Assembly: GCF_003703975.1 (NCBI RefSeq)
Contig: NZ_QTJY01000004.1
Coordinates: 248,001-312,000 of the forward strand
Length of the DNA: 64,000 nt
Source: Larkinella soli
GTDB taxonomy: Bacteria > Bacteroidota > Bacteroidia > Cytophagales > Spirosomataceae
Reading direction: 5' to 3'
The translations under genes were made by a program, and so were the position numbers. Shown in pieces: positions 38,497 through 47,112 of the stretch. The notes beneath the pieces were generated by a model that searched no databases, was not told the DNA's origin, and was given only the letters and a program-made list of their open reading frames with translations. Every line of letters starts with the position of its first letter. Position 1 is the first letter of the stretch.

Positions 38497-38916
38497 ATGC
38501 CTACGATACAACAATTAGTACGCAAGGGCCGTGAGAAGCTGACTTTCAAGTCGAAGTCACCGGCACTGGACTCTTGCCCGCAGCGTCGCGGTGTCTGTAC
38601 TCGCGTGTACACGACGACCCCGAAAAAGCCGAACTCGGCTTTGCGTAAAGTGGCCCGTGTGCGTCTGTCGCACGGCAAGGAAGTCAACGCCTATATCCCG
38701 GGTGAAGGTCACAACCTGCAGGAACACTCGATCGTGCTGGTGCGCGGTGGCCGGGTGAAAGACCTGCCGGGGGTACGTTACCACATCGTTCGCGGTGCGC
38801 TCGACACCGCCGGGGTAAACGGCCGTAAGCAAGCCCGTTCGAAATACGGTGCGAAACGTCCGAAACCGGGTCAGGTAGCTGCTCCGACGAAGGGCGGAAA
38901 GGGAGGTAAAAAATAA
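38497..38916 (+). CDS. rpsL: 30S ribosomal protein S12
   Basis: This 139-residue uS12 protein has [44 protein letters not shown] and [27 protein letters not shown]. The two lysines tied to streptomycin resistance (in TPKKPNS and in the RVKDLPG neighbourhood) are the normal sensitive-type residues. The Lys/Gly-rich tail is slightly extended. First gene of the shortened str operon. Confidence 0.97.
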   Translation: MPTIQQLVRKGREKLTFKSKSPALDSCPQRRGVCTRVYTTTPKKPNSALRKVARVRLSHGKEVNAYIPGEGHNLQEHSIVLVRGGRVKDLPGVRYHIVRGALDTAGVNGRKQARSKYGAKRPKPGQVAAPTKGGKGGKK

Positions 38917-38987
38917 TCACACCTCTTAGCGACTGAGCGGAGCCGACGATGAACTTCGCTTAGAGTAAGATTAACCATCTGAAGATC

Positions 38988-39455
38988 ATGAGAAAAGCAA
39001 AACCTAAAAAGAGATACGTATTACCCGATCCTAAATTCAAGGAGACGCTGGTAACGAAATTCGTGAATAACCTCATGTATGAAGGCAAGAAGAGCCTTTC
39101 CTACTCCATCTTCTACGACGCCCTGGCCCTGGTTGAGAAAAAAACCAGCGACAACGGTCTGGAAGTGTGGAAGAAGGCGCTGAACAACGTCATGCCTTCA
39201 GTCGAGGTAAAAAGCCGCCGTGTAGGTGGTGCTACCTTCCAGGTTCCGACGGAAGTGCGTCCTGATCGTAAAGTATCAGTAGGCATGAAATGGCTGATCA
39301 AGTATGCCCGGTCACGTGGTGAGAAAACCATGGTGGACCGTCTGGCTGCGGAAATCATTGCCGCATCTAAAGGTGAAGGCGCAGCCGTCAAGAAAAAGGA
39401 TGATACGCACCGTATGGCAGAAGCCAACAAGGCGTTCTCTCACTTCCGGTTCTAA
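38988..39455 (+). CDS. rpsG: 30S ribosomal protein S7
   Basis: This 155-residue uS7 protein has [62 protein letters not shown] and the end [15 protein letters not shown]. It nucleates the 30S head on 16S rRNA. fusA would normally be next, but here a terminator and a 17-kb block follow. Confidence 0.97.
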   Translation: MRKAKPKKRYVLPDPKFKETLVTKFVNNLMYEGKKSLSYSIFYDALALVEKKTSDNGLEVWKKALNNVMPSVEVKSRRVGGATFQVPTEVRPDRKVSVGMKWLIKYARSRGEKTMVDRLAAEIIAASKGEGAAVKKKDDTHRMAEANKAFSHFRF

Positions 39456-39475
39456 TCCGACCGACGCATACCGGA

Positions 39476-39504
39476 AAGGCTCCCCAAATCGGGGAGCCTT
39501 TTTT
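39476..39504 (+). terminator. Terminator after rpsG
   Basis: AAGGCTCCCC (39476-39485) pairs with GGGGAGCCTT (39491-39500), followed by further T residues. It also faces the end of the convergent regulator gene. Confidence 0.85.
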
Positions 39505-39523
39505 ATTTCTGGCCGGTGCGGCT

Positions 39524-42292
39524 TCAGAAAGTCATCATGAACTCCGTCAGGTTCGTCTCCGGAGGCAGGTGGAGCCGCTTTCGGAGCCGGTACCGCTTCA
39601 GCTCTACCCCACGTACCGTGATGTTCAGCAGTTTGGCCACCTCCTTGCTCGACAGGTTCATGCGAAGGTAGGCGGCCAGCCGCAGGTCGTCGGGCGTCAG
39701 GCCGTCGTAACGTTCGAGCAGCTGCTTGAAAAACTGTTCGTGGACCTTATTGAAGTTCTTCTCAAACACCTTCCAGTCCTGCCGGCTGGAGATGTTGGCG
39801 TCGATGAGTTTGATTAGATGATTGATGTGACTCGTCGCCTGTTCGATGCCCTGCCGCTGCTGGACCTCGGTTTTCAGCTTTTCGGCTTCCCCTTTCAGCT
39901 TCATGAGCAGGTCGCTTTTGTGGATCAGGCTCATGGTCGTATTCGCCAGTTCTTCCGACTTGCTGATCACGTCCTGCTCCAGCTTCTCCTTCTGCATCCG
40001 GATCAACTGCTGTCGGTGCCGTTCCTGCTCTTCCCGAAGCTGTCGCTCCAGATGCTCCCGCACCCGCACCTGGTGGGCATGTACCTGCCGCCGGTGTACG
40101 TAGAAGCTGAGAGCAACTACCCCGCAGCCGAAGAGGAAATACCCCAGAAATGCCCAGGAACTCCGGTACCAGGGCGGCCGGATTTCAAACGTCAGCGAGG
40201 ATTCCGGCCCGCCGGACAGCGCCCGGACCTGAAACCGATAGGTTCCGGGGGCCAGGCTCGTATATTCCTTTTCGGAAGCCGCCCCGAATTCCGACCATTC
40301 GTCGTCCAGGCCGACGAGCCGGTAGCTGAAAAGCGGCTGCTGGATGGCTTCCGGCTGACTGAACTGAAAAACCAGGTGATTCTCCCGGGCCGCCAGCCGT
40401 CGCCCGAAAGCCCCGGCCGCCGTTGCAGACCGGAATTCGAAACGCAGGTCTGACCCGCCCTGCAAAACGGCCAGTTGCCGGATCAGCGGCCGGTTCTCCG
40501 CCTGCTCCCGGCCGATGGCGGTCAGCTCGGCCCGGGGCAGCAGCGCATAGCCTTTCTCCAGACACAGCAGATAATACGATGAATCGAGCGGGATGATGTT
40601 CTCGTAATCGTCCATCCAGGCAAAATTGCTGAGCGGAAACTCCGCTTTGAGGCCCCTGCGATTCGTGATCAGCAGGCTGCCGCCTTTCCGGACGGCCAGC
40701 GATTCCCCCTGAAGGCCGGCAAAAACCCGGCGGAATTTCGACCCGTCCGTAAAACCGGATGCCGGAACCGGCTGATCGAAAAAGCAGATGTTCGTTACCT
40801 TTTTCAGGTCACCCGAAAGCGCAATCTGGTAGAAGCCGTTATGAGCGTGCCGCAGCCGGAGCCGGCCGTCGGGGGCTTCGCGGATTTCCCGGATCGGTTC
40901 GCCGAAGCCGTCGATCCGGTGGCTGAAAGCCCACTGACCCGACTCGGTCCGGCGGTAAAGGGCTAAACCGGTATAGGTCCCCTGAAGGGCAACCCCCGGA
41001 TGGCTCCGGAGCCGTAGCAGGTGCCACCCGCCGGCCAGATCGCTGAGCCGTTCCCAGCGGCCTTCCCGTGTGACGCGGAACGTACCGGCGTTGTGTCCGC
41101 ACACCAGCTGCCCATCCAGAACGGCTAGATCCCAGACCTGCCCCTGCGACCCTTCAACCAGATGGTAGGCCGGAAGGCCGGAGGTCGGGAAGGCGCACCA
41201 GTACACGCCGTGGTTGGTACCCAGATACAGCCGGCCGTTGAACAGGGCCGCGTCGTAAGGCGTACCGAGAAGGCCGCTCGGGTCCGTGAAGTATTTGAGC
41301 GGGTAATGGAACGACATGGCATCGATCCCGTCGTCGAGCCCCGCCCAGAGATTGCCCCGCGCATCCGCGAGCAGCGCCAGAATGGTATTGTTCTGTAAGC
41401 CGGAGCGCTGGTTCAGCGAATACAGGATGCGCCCGGTGGTGTCGGTCACGATCAGCCCGTTCAGGATGGTGCCGAAGGCATAACGCCCGTCCGGCAGCCG
41501 GAGCCCCCTGTTACACTGATACCGCTGCAGAAACTGACTGGCCGGATGCCGTAGCCGGGTCAAAGTGCCCCGGCGGTAGCGATACATCCCGTGGTCGCGG
41601 GTTCCCAGGAGCAGGCCCTCCTGTCCGTCCGGCAGGATGGTGTGGACCTCCGTGCCGGCCAGGGCCTCCGTTCCGGGCAGGGAGATGAACTTTCCGCCCG
41701 TCAACTCATAGAGACCTTTGCCGATGGCCTGCAGGTAATACCGCCCGCCGGCTTCATATAGAAAGAAGACGTTACCGGGTAATTTCAGCTCGGTTACCCG
41801 GTTCCGGCGATAAATGAATGCCGTGGAAAACGATTGAAAGAAGACGAAGTCCCGCCCGGCGACGATGTTCCAGATCTCCTCCCGGGCAAACTGCCGGTTG
41901 GGAACCCGGTCGGCCAGCGAGTGGTACTCGAGCAGGCCGGACGGGTTCGGTTCCCAGTAGCCGAACTCCCCCAGCCCGCCGGTATAGACCCGGTCCCGGC
42001 CGTCTGCCGCCACCGACCGGACGATCTGCCGTTTCGGAAGCCGGTAGGTCTGCCAGCGGGTCCCGTCGAACTCCAGAAGCCCCTTCGAGTTGGCTGCGTA
42101 GATAAAGCCGGTCGACGTATCCTGGCTCAACGACCAGTTCTGATTATAAGCCTGATAATTCTGTTTGGTGAAATTTCGGATATACGGAGCAAACAGAATA
42201 TTTTTTGTAATTCCGCTTGCCTGACTATTGAGGGTTCCGAGGAACCAGAAAAGGCAGAGTAGAAGGATTTTGTCCGGGCAACGAATCTTCAT
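39524..42292 (-). CDS. Membrane-spanning propeller sensor with LuxR-type HTH (polysaccharide-locus regulator)
   Basis: The 922-residue protein has a signal peptide and an N-terminal periplasmic part built of two-component-regulator beta-propeller repeats (for example GFIYAANSKGLLEFDG and GNLWAGLDDGIDAM). A Y_Y_Y domain follows (about 640-705, YRLVGLDDEWSEFG), then one transmembrane helix (about 710-735), a coiled coil (about 740-830) and a C-terminal LuxR-type HTH (about 865-915, LSSKEVAKLLNITVRGVELKRYRLRKRL). There is no histidine kinase or receiver domain, so it is a one-component membrane regulator. It is divergent from the SusC gene and probably controls that locus in response to a glycan fragment; this role is inferred from position and family. 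Confidence 0.87.
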   Translation of the reverse strand: MKIRCPDKILLLCLFWFLGTLNSQASGITKNILFAPYIRNFTKQNYQAYNQNWSLSQDTSTGFIYAANSKGLLEFDGTRWQTYRLPKRQIVRSVAADGRDRVYTGGLGEFGYWEPNPSGLLEYHSLADRVPNRQFAREEIWNIVAGRDFVFFQSFSTAFIYRRNRVTELKLPGNVFFLYEAGGRYYLQAIGKGLYELTGGKFISLPGTEALAGTEVHTILPDGQEGLLLGTRDHGMYRYRRGTLTRLRHPASQFLQRYQCNRGLRLPDGRYAFGTILNGLIVTDTTGRILYSLNQRSGLQNNTILALLADARGNLWAGLDDGIDAMSFHYPLKYFTDPSGLLGTPYDAALFNGRLYLGTNHGVYWCAFPTSGLPAYHLVEGSQGQVWDLAVLDGQLVCGHNAGTFRVTREGRWERLSDLAGGWHLLRLRSHPGVALQGTYTGLALYRRTESGQWAFSHRIDGFGEPIREIREAPDGRLRLRHAHNGFYQIALSGDLKKVTNICFFDQPVPASGFTDGSKFRRVFAGLQGESLAVRKGGSLLITNRRGLKAEFPLSNFAWMDDYENIIPLDSSYYLLCLEKGYALLPRAELTAIGREQAENRPLIRQLAVLQGGSDLRFEFRSATAAGAFGRRLAARENHLVFQFSQPEAIQQPLFSYRLVGLDDEWSEFGAASEKEYTSLAPGTYRFQVRALSGGPESSLTFEIRPPWYRSSWAFLGYFLFGCGVVALSFYVHRRQVHAHQVRVREHLERQLREEQERHRQQLIRMQKEKLEQDVISKSEELANTTMSLIHKSDLLMKLKGEAEKLKTEVQQRQGIEQATSHINHLIKLIDANISSRQDWKVFEKNFNKVHEQFFKQLLERYDGLTPDDLRLAAYLRMNLSSKEVAKLLNITVRGVELKRYRLRKRLHLPPETNLTEFMMTF

Positions 42293-42391
42293 GACTGATG
42301 GGTGGTAAAAAATAAAGCGAAGTCTCTATTGATAACGTAAGTTCTTCATAAAGAAGATCCGACAACCGTGGAAAACCGTTGGAATAGGCCG

Positions 42392-42411
42392 TTAACTATC
42401 TAAATAGTTAA
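42392..42411. promoter_or_regulatory. Operator-like inverted repeat in the regulator-susC spacer
   Basis: TTAACTAT (42392-42399) and ATAGTTAA (42404-42411) form a perfect 8-bp inverted repeat with a 4-bp spacer, about 54 bp upstream of the candidate -7 box. It is the clearest symmetric site in the 215-bp divergent spacer. Confidence 0.45.
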
Positions 42412-42414
42412 AAT

Positions 42415-42432
42415 GATGTAGTAGTGATGTAG
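42415..42432. repeat. Direct repeat GATGTAG with 11-bp period
   Basis: GATGTAG occurs at 42415-42421 and again at 42426-42432, one helical turn apart, close to the inverted repeat. It is a candidate activator-binding site. Confidence 0.4.
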
Positions 42433-42464
42433 CTCTTTTGAACATACTCTCCGGGAAAGCCGTT

Positions 42465-42472
42465 TACATTTG
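42465..42472 (+). promoter_or_regulatory. -7 promoter element of the SusC gene
   Basis: TACATTTG matches TAnnTTTG and lies 36 bp before the start codon. The nearest TTG (42438-42440) is 24 bp upstream, longer than the ideal spacer, which fits a promoter that needs an activator. Confidence 0.5.
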
Positions 42473-42507
42473 GGCTACGAAAAGCCTAATAAATTATCGG
42501 AAAAGTT

Positions 42508-45500
42508 ATGGGAAAGAGGGTGTTTACTTTAATGATCCTGCTATGTCTGCCAATGATGGTTTGGGCGCAGCAGCGGGTCAGCGGAAGAGTGCGGACCGCT
42601 GACGAACCCGGAGGACTTCCGGGGGTAAGTGTTCAGGTCAAGGGGACGACCCGTGGAACGACCACTGACCCGAGCGGCCAGTACAGTCTGGAGGCTGCTC
42701 AGGGCGATGTTCTGGTATTTAGCTTCATCGGTTTGAAAACCACCGAGCGCCCCGTAACCGGAGCGACACTCGACGTTGAACTTGAATCCGACGTGACGAC
42801 CTTGCAGGAAGTAGTAGCCGTCGGCTACGGCGTCCAGCGCAAGGCCGACGTGACGGGTTCCATTTCTTCCATCAAAGCACAGGACATTGCCAGCCGGCCG
42901 GTCGCTACGGCGACGCAGGCTCTTCAGGGAAAAGCCGCCGGGGTGCTGATCACGACCAACCAGGGCTTGCCGGGTGCTGCACCCAATGTGCGAATTCGGG
43001 GCGTCGGAACGGTCGGAAACAGTAATCCGCTCTATGTAGTCGATGGAATGTTCGTGGATGACATCCGCTTCCTGAACCCGGCCGACATTCAGTCGATCGA
43101 TGTGCTGAAAGATGCTTCCTCACTGGCAATTTATGGGGTCCGGGGAGCCAACGGGGTAATTCTGGTGACGACCAAATCCGGGAAATCCGGCCGGACTTCC
43201 ATCAACTACGAAGGCTTTGGCGGGATTACGCAGGTGAACAATCGCATCAAACTCACCAACGCCGGCGAATTTGCAACGCTGGTCAACGAAGTTGCGGTAG
43301 CCGAAGGCGGGCAGGCCAAGTTCCCGACACCGGGGGCGCTGGGAGCCGGCACCAACTGGTTCGATTATATCTTCCGGAACGGGAGCATCCAGAACCACCA
43401 GATTACCGCGTCGGGCGGCAACGAGCGGGTGACCTTCAACGTCAGCGGCAGCTACTACGACGAGAAGGGCATCGTCGAGAAGTCGGCTTATAACCGCCTG
43501 ACGTTCCGGGTGAACAATACGTATAAACTGACGGGAAATTTCCGGATGGGCAACAACCTGGCATTTTCCCGGACGCAGTCGAACAACGTGCCGGCTTCGA
43601 TCGTGCAGTCGGCCTACAACGCCGACCCGACGATCATGCCCGTCGGCCCGGACGGAAAATACGGTTTCTCGACCGTCAGTACGGTGGCGAACCCGGCTGC
43701 GGTGCTGGCCTATCAGACCGACGACATCGCCCGCAGCGGCCAACTGGTCGGTAACATCTACGGTGAACTGGATTTCCTGAAGTCCTTCACGCTGAGGTCG
43801 AGTTTCGGGGTGGACCTGGGTCTGACCAACAGCCGGATCTATCTGCCGCAGTATTTTGTCTCGAGCAGCCAGAAAAACGACCGGAGCCGGCTTACGCGCG
43901 AAATAGGTCTGAATACGACCTGGCTGTGGGAAAATACGCTGACCTTCAACCGGACGTTCGGTGATATTCACAATGTGAACGTGCTGCTGGGGGCGACTTC
44001 CCAGAGCAGCCGCGCCGACATTCTGCGGGCCATCCGGCTCGACGTGCCGGGCTATAGCGACGACGTCAAATTTCTCTCTCTCGGAAACGCCGTCGGCGCA
44101 ACGGCCGAGGACAACCCCGACAACCGGAGTTACCAGTTTACCTACGCTTCGTACCTGTTCCGGGTCAACTACAGCCTGATGGACAAGTACCTGCTGACCG
44201 TGAGCCTCCGTCGCGACGGTTCCTCCCGCTTCCCGTCCGAAAGCCGCTGGGCGACGTTCCCGGCCGTGGGTGTGGGCTGGCGGATCATCGACGAGGAGTT
44301 TATGAAGGATGTGACGCTGTTCAGCAACCTGAAACTGCGGGCCAGTTACGGGAAACTCGGCAACACGAACATTCCGAATTACCTGTACTATTCGCGGATC
44401 AGCAGCGGTCTGGATGCGGTTTTCGGCTCCGGCCAGAACCTCCAGCAGGGCGCAACCCAGGTGAACACGACCACCTCCAGCCTGATCTGGGAAACCGTGA
44501 CGCAGACCGACATCGGGCTTGAAATGGGCTTCCTGAATAACCGCCTGACGGCCGAAGTCGACTACTATAACCGGAAAACTTCCGACATGGTCCTGAACGT
44601 CAACATCGGAAACGGGCGGCAGATCCAGGCCAACGCAGCCAGCGCCTACAACCGGGGACTGGAGTTTACGGTGGGCTGGAACGACAACGTGAATGATTTC
44701 AAGTATGGCATCAACGCCAACCTCACCACGGTGAAAAACGAAGTGACCAACCTCGGCAACGGCGGGATTCCGATCATCGGCGGTGGCCTCGGCAACGGCC
44801 GGACCACGACCCTGACGGACGTGGGACGACCCATCGGGGCCTTTTTCGGCTATCAGATGGCCGGTATCTTCCAGACGGCCGACGAAGTCCGGAACAGCGC
44901 CCAGCCGACCGCCCAGCCCGGCGATATCCGGTATGCCGACCTCAACGGCCGGGATGCCTCCGGCAACCTGACCGGCCGGCCCGACGGGAAAATCGATGCC
45001 GACGACCGGGTGTTCCTCGGGACGCCGATTCCGAAAGTGTTCTGGGGGTTCAACACGAACTTTTCCTGGAAAGGCTTCGACCTGGCGCTAGACCTGCAGG
45101 GTTCGCACGGCAATAAGATTTACAACGGCCGGCGGGCGGTTCGCTTCGGAAACGAAAACTACGAGCGGATTGCGCTGGAACGCTGGACGACCCAGAACCC
45201 GTCGACCTCTCAGCCCCGGCTGACCAACGGCGGGCAGAACTTCGAGGTGTCGGATTACTTCATCGAAGGCGGATCGTTTGTCCGCATCCGAAACATACAG
45301 CTGGGATATACGCTGCCTTCCAATCTCCTGCGGACGCTGGGCGTGCGGTCGGTGCGGGCGTATGTCAACGCGCTGAACCCGGTGACCTTTACCAACTACT
45401 CCGGCTTCTCTCCGGAAGTGGGCGGTCGGGAGAGCGATGCACTGAGCCGGGGAGTCGACCTGGATGTAGTACCGGTATACCGCACGACGACCGTGGGCTT

Positions 45501-45516
45501 ACAAATTGGTTTTTAA
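42508..45516 (+). CDS. SusC/RagA-type TonB-dependent outer-membrane transporter
   Basis: This 1,002-residue protein imports glycan oligosaccharides across the outer membrane with energy from TonB. A signal peptide ends at VWAQ. It is followed by a carboxypeptidase-regulatory-like domain (about 24-100, GLPGVSVQVKGTTRGTTTDPSG), the plug domain (EVVAVGYGVQRKADVTGS, with LYVVDGMFVDDI and DVLKDASSLAIYGVRGANGVILVTTK) and the beta-barrel ending TVGLQIGF. No N-terminal sigma-regulating STN domain is present, so control is by the divergent regulator and not by a SusC/anti-sigma route. Confidence 0.95.
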   Translation: MGKRVFTLMILLCLPMMVWAQQRVSGRVRTADEPGGLPGVSVQVKGTTRGTTTDPSGQYSLEAAQGDVLVFSFIGLKTTERPVTGATLDVELESDVTTLQEVVAVGYGVQRKADVTGSISSIKAQDIASRPVATATQALQGKAAGVLITTNQGLPGAAPNVRIRGVGTVGNSNPLYVVDGMFVDDIRFLNPADIQSIDVLKDASSLAIYGVRGANGVILVTTKSGKSGRTSINYEGFGGITQVNNRIKLTNAGEFATLVNEVAVAEGGQAKFPTPGALGAGTNWFDYIFRNGSIQNHQITASGGNERVTFNVSGSYYDEKGIVEKSAYNRLTFRVNNTYKLTGNFRMGNNLAFSRTQSNNVPASIVQSAYNADPTIMPVGPDGKYGFSTVSTVANPAAVLAYQTDDIARSGQLVGNIYGELDFLKSFTLRSSFGVDLGLTNSRIYLPQYFVSSSQKNDRSRLTREIGLNTTWLWENTLTFNRTFGDIHNVNVLLGATSQSSRADILRAIRLDVPGYSDDVKFLSLGNAVGATAEDNPDNRSYQFTYASYLFRVNYSLMDKYLLTVSLRRDGSSRFPSESRWATFPAVGVGWRIIDEEFMKDVTLFSNLKLRASYGKLGNTNIPNYLYYSRISSGLDAVFGSGQNLQQGATQVNTTTSSLIWETVTQTDIGLEMGFLNNRLTAEVDYYNRKTSDMVLNVNIGNGRQIQANAASAYNRGLEFTVGWNDNVNDFKYGINANLTTVKNEVTNLGNGGIPIIGGGLGNGRTTTLTDVGRPIGAFFGYQMAGIFQTADEVRNSAQPTAQPGDIRYADLNGRDASGNLTGRPDGKIDADDRVFLGTPIPKVFWGFNTNFSWKGFDLALDLQGSHGNKIYNGRRAVRFGNENYERIALERWTTQNPSTSQPRLTNGGQNFEVSDYFIEGGSFVRIRNIQLGYTLPSNLLRTLGVRSVRAYVNALNPVTFTNYSGFSPEVGGRESDALSRGVDLDVVPVYRTTTVGLQIGF

Positions 45517-45529
45517 ACCGCATTCCGAC

Positions 45530-47008
45530 ATGAATACGATAGCAAAAAATTGGATACGAGTGGCCCTGGCCGGCACGCTGTTGCTGACGGGTCAGGCCTG
45601 TAGTGAAGAATTTCTGGATAAAAAGCCGCAGGGTGAACTGATCACCGAGGACTTTTTCCAGAGCCAGGAGGGGGCCCTGAAGGCGACCAACGCCATTTAC
45701 TGGCAATTGCGGCAGTGGCCGACCCACATCTTTGCCTTCCTGGCCGTTTCGAGCATGACCTCCGACGACGCCGAGAAAGGCAGTGAACCGGGAGACGCCG
45801 TCTTCCTGAACGAGTTCGATCAGTTTACGGTGACGGCTACCAACTTCATTCTGAACGACTTCTGGAGCGGTCAGTATCTGGGCATTGCCAAAGCGAATCA
45901 GGTGATCCAGCGGCTGCCGGGCATCCAGATGGACGAAACCCTGAAAGCCCGGCTGATCGCCGAGGCCAAAGTGCTGCGGGCCTATTTCTACTTCAACCTG
46001 GTCCGGACGTTCGGCGGGGTGCCGAAGATCACCGCCATTCAGGACGACAACGCGCCGGCGGTGCCGCGGGCCTCCCGGCAGGAAATCTACCAGCTGATCG
46101 AGCAGGACCTCAACGACGCCATCGCCGTTCTTCCCGAAAAGTCGGCGTATGCGGCCGAGGATATGGGCCGGGTCACGAAAGGAGCCGCCAAAGGCTGGCT
46201 GGCGAAAGTGGCTATGTATCAGGGCAAGTGGAATGACGTGCTGCGGCTGACCGACGAAATCATGAAGTCGGGTCAGTATGACCTCAAGACGCCTTACGAA
46301 GTGATCTTCACGGAAGCGGGTGAAAACACTTCGGAATCGGTTTTCGAAGTGCAGAATGCCGCGCTGCCGCAGGGTGGTGGCGGATCGCAGTACGCCGAGG
46401 TACAGAGTGTCCGCGGGCAGCTGGGCTGGGGTTTCAACGTCCCTTCCGAAGACCTCGTGAAGTCCTATGAAGCCGGCGACCCGCGCAAAGCCGCCACCAT
46501 CATCGAGCGCGGTGAGCGGATGCCGGACGGCGTCGTCGTCCTTCCGAACGCGGTGAATCCGTATTACAACCAGAAGGCGTATGTAGCTCAGAATGAGACA
46601 AAATCGCCGAACGGCCTCGGGGATTCGAACAAAAATATCCGCCTGCTCCGCTACGCCGACATCGTGCTGATGAACGCCGAAGCGGCCAACGAACTGGGCC
46701 AGTCGCAGCAGGCCGTGACCTCACTGAACGCCGTCCGGGCGCGGGCCAGAGGAAGCAACGCGGCCGTGCTGCCGGATGTGAAATTTACGAGTAAGGAACA
46801 ATTGAAGCAGGCCATCTGGAAAGAACGCCGGTCGGAGCTGGCGATGGAACATGACCGCTTCTGGGACCTCGTCCGTCAGGGCCGGGCCGGACAGGTGCTT
46901 CGCCCACTTGGCAAGCAATTTGTTGAAGGGAAAAACGAGGTCATGCCGATTCCGCAGCCGCAGATCGATGCCAGCGGGGGCGTGCTGACTCAAAATCCCG
47001 GCTATTGA
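45530..47008 (+). CDS. SusD/RagB-type glycan-binding lipoprotein
   Basis: The 492-residue lipoprotein has lipobox TGQAC (Cys about 24) followed by the SusD family N-terminus EEFLDKKPQGELITEDFF. It also has the TPR-like helices (AEAKVLRAYFYFNLVRTFGGVP) and the C-terminal family segment LLRYADIVLMNAEAANELG and ERRSELAMEHDRFWDLVR. It caps the SusC transporter and binds the glycan. ATG 45530 lies 13 bp after the SusC stop; a longer frame from 45506 overlaps SusC and loses the signal peptide position. Confidence 0.94.
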   Translation: MNTIAKNWIRVALAGTLLLTGQACSEEFLDKKPQGELITEDFFQSQEGALKATNAIYWQLRQWPTHIFAFLAVSSMTSDDAEKGSEPGDAVFLNEFDQFTVTATNFILNDFWSGQYLGIAKANQVIQRLPGIQMDETLKARLIAEAKVLRAYFYFNLVRTFGGVPKITAIQDDNAPAVPRASRQEIYQLIEQDLNDAIAVLPEKSAYAAEDMGRVTKGAAKGWLAKVAMYQGKWNDVLRLTDEIMKSGQYDLKTPYEVIFTEAGENTSESVFEVQNAALPQGGGGSQYAEVQSVRGQLGWGFNVPSEDLVKSYEAGDPRKAATIIERGERMPDGVVVLPNAVNPYYNQKAYVAQNETKSPNGLGDSNKNIRLLRYADIVLMNAEAANELGQSQQAVTSLNAVRARARGSNAAVLPDVKFTSKEQLKQAIWKERRSELAMEHDRFWDLVRQGRAGQVLRPLGKQFVEGKNEVMPIPQPQIDASGGVLTQNPGY

Positions 47009-47050
47009 CGTAATCGCGATTTAACTACTGCTTACCTGTGATAAGTATAC

Positions 47051-47086
47051 AAAAAAGGCTATAACCGCTTGATTATAGCCTTTTTT
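47051..47086. terminator. Terminator-like hairpin between susD and the glucanase gene
   Basis: AAAAAAGGCTATAA (47051-47064) pairs with TTATAGCCTTTTTT (47073-47086), exact and symmetric. The next start codon is only 26 bp downstream with no promoter between, so it may attenuate rather than end the operon. Confidence 0.75.
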
Positions 47087-47112
47087 CTTTCCATCCATTC
47101 CTTTCATCGCTT

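Noticed and set aside
42508-45516. SusC with an N-terminal STN domain linked to an ECF sigma/FecR pathway
   Set aside because: The protein starts directly with the carboxypeptidase-regulatory domain after the signal peptide, and no FecR-like gene is adjacent.
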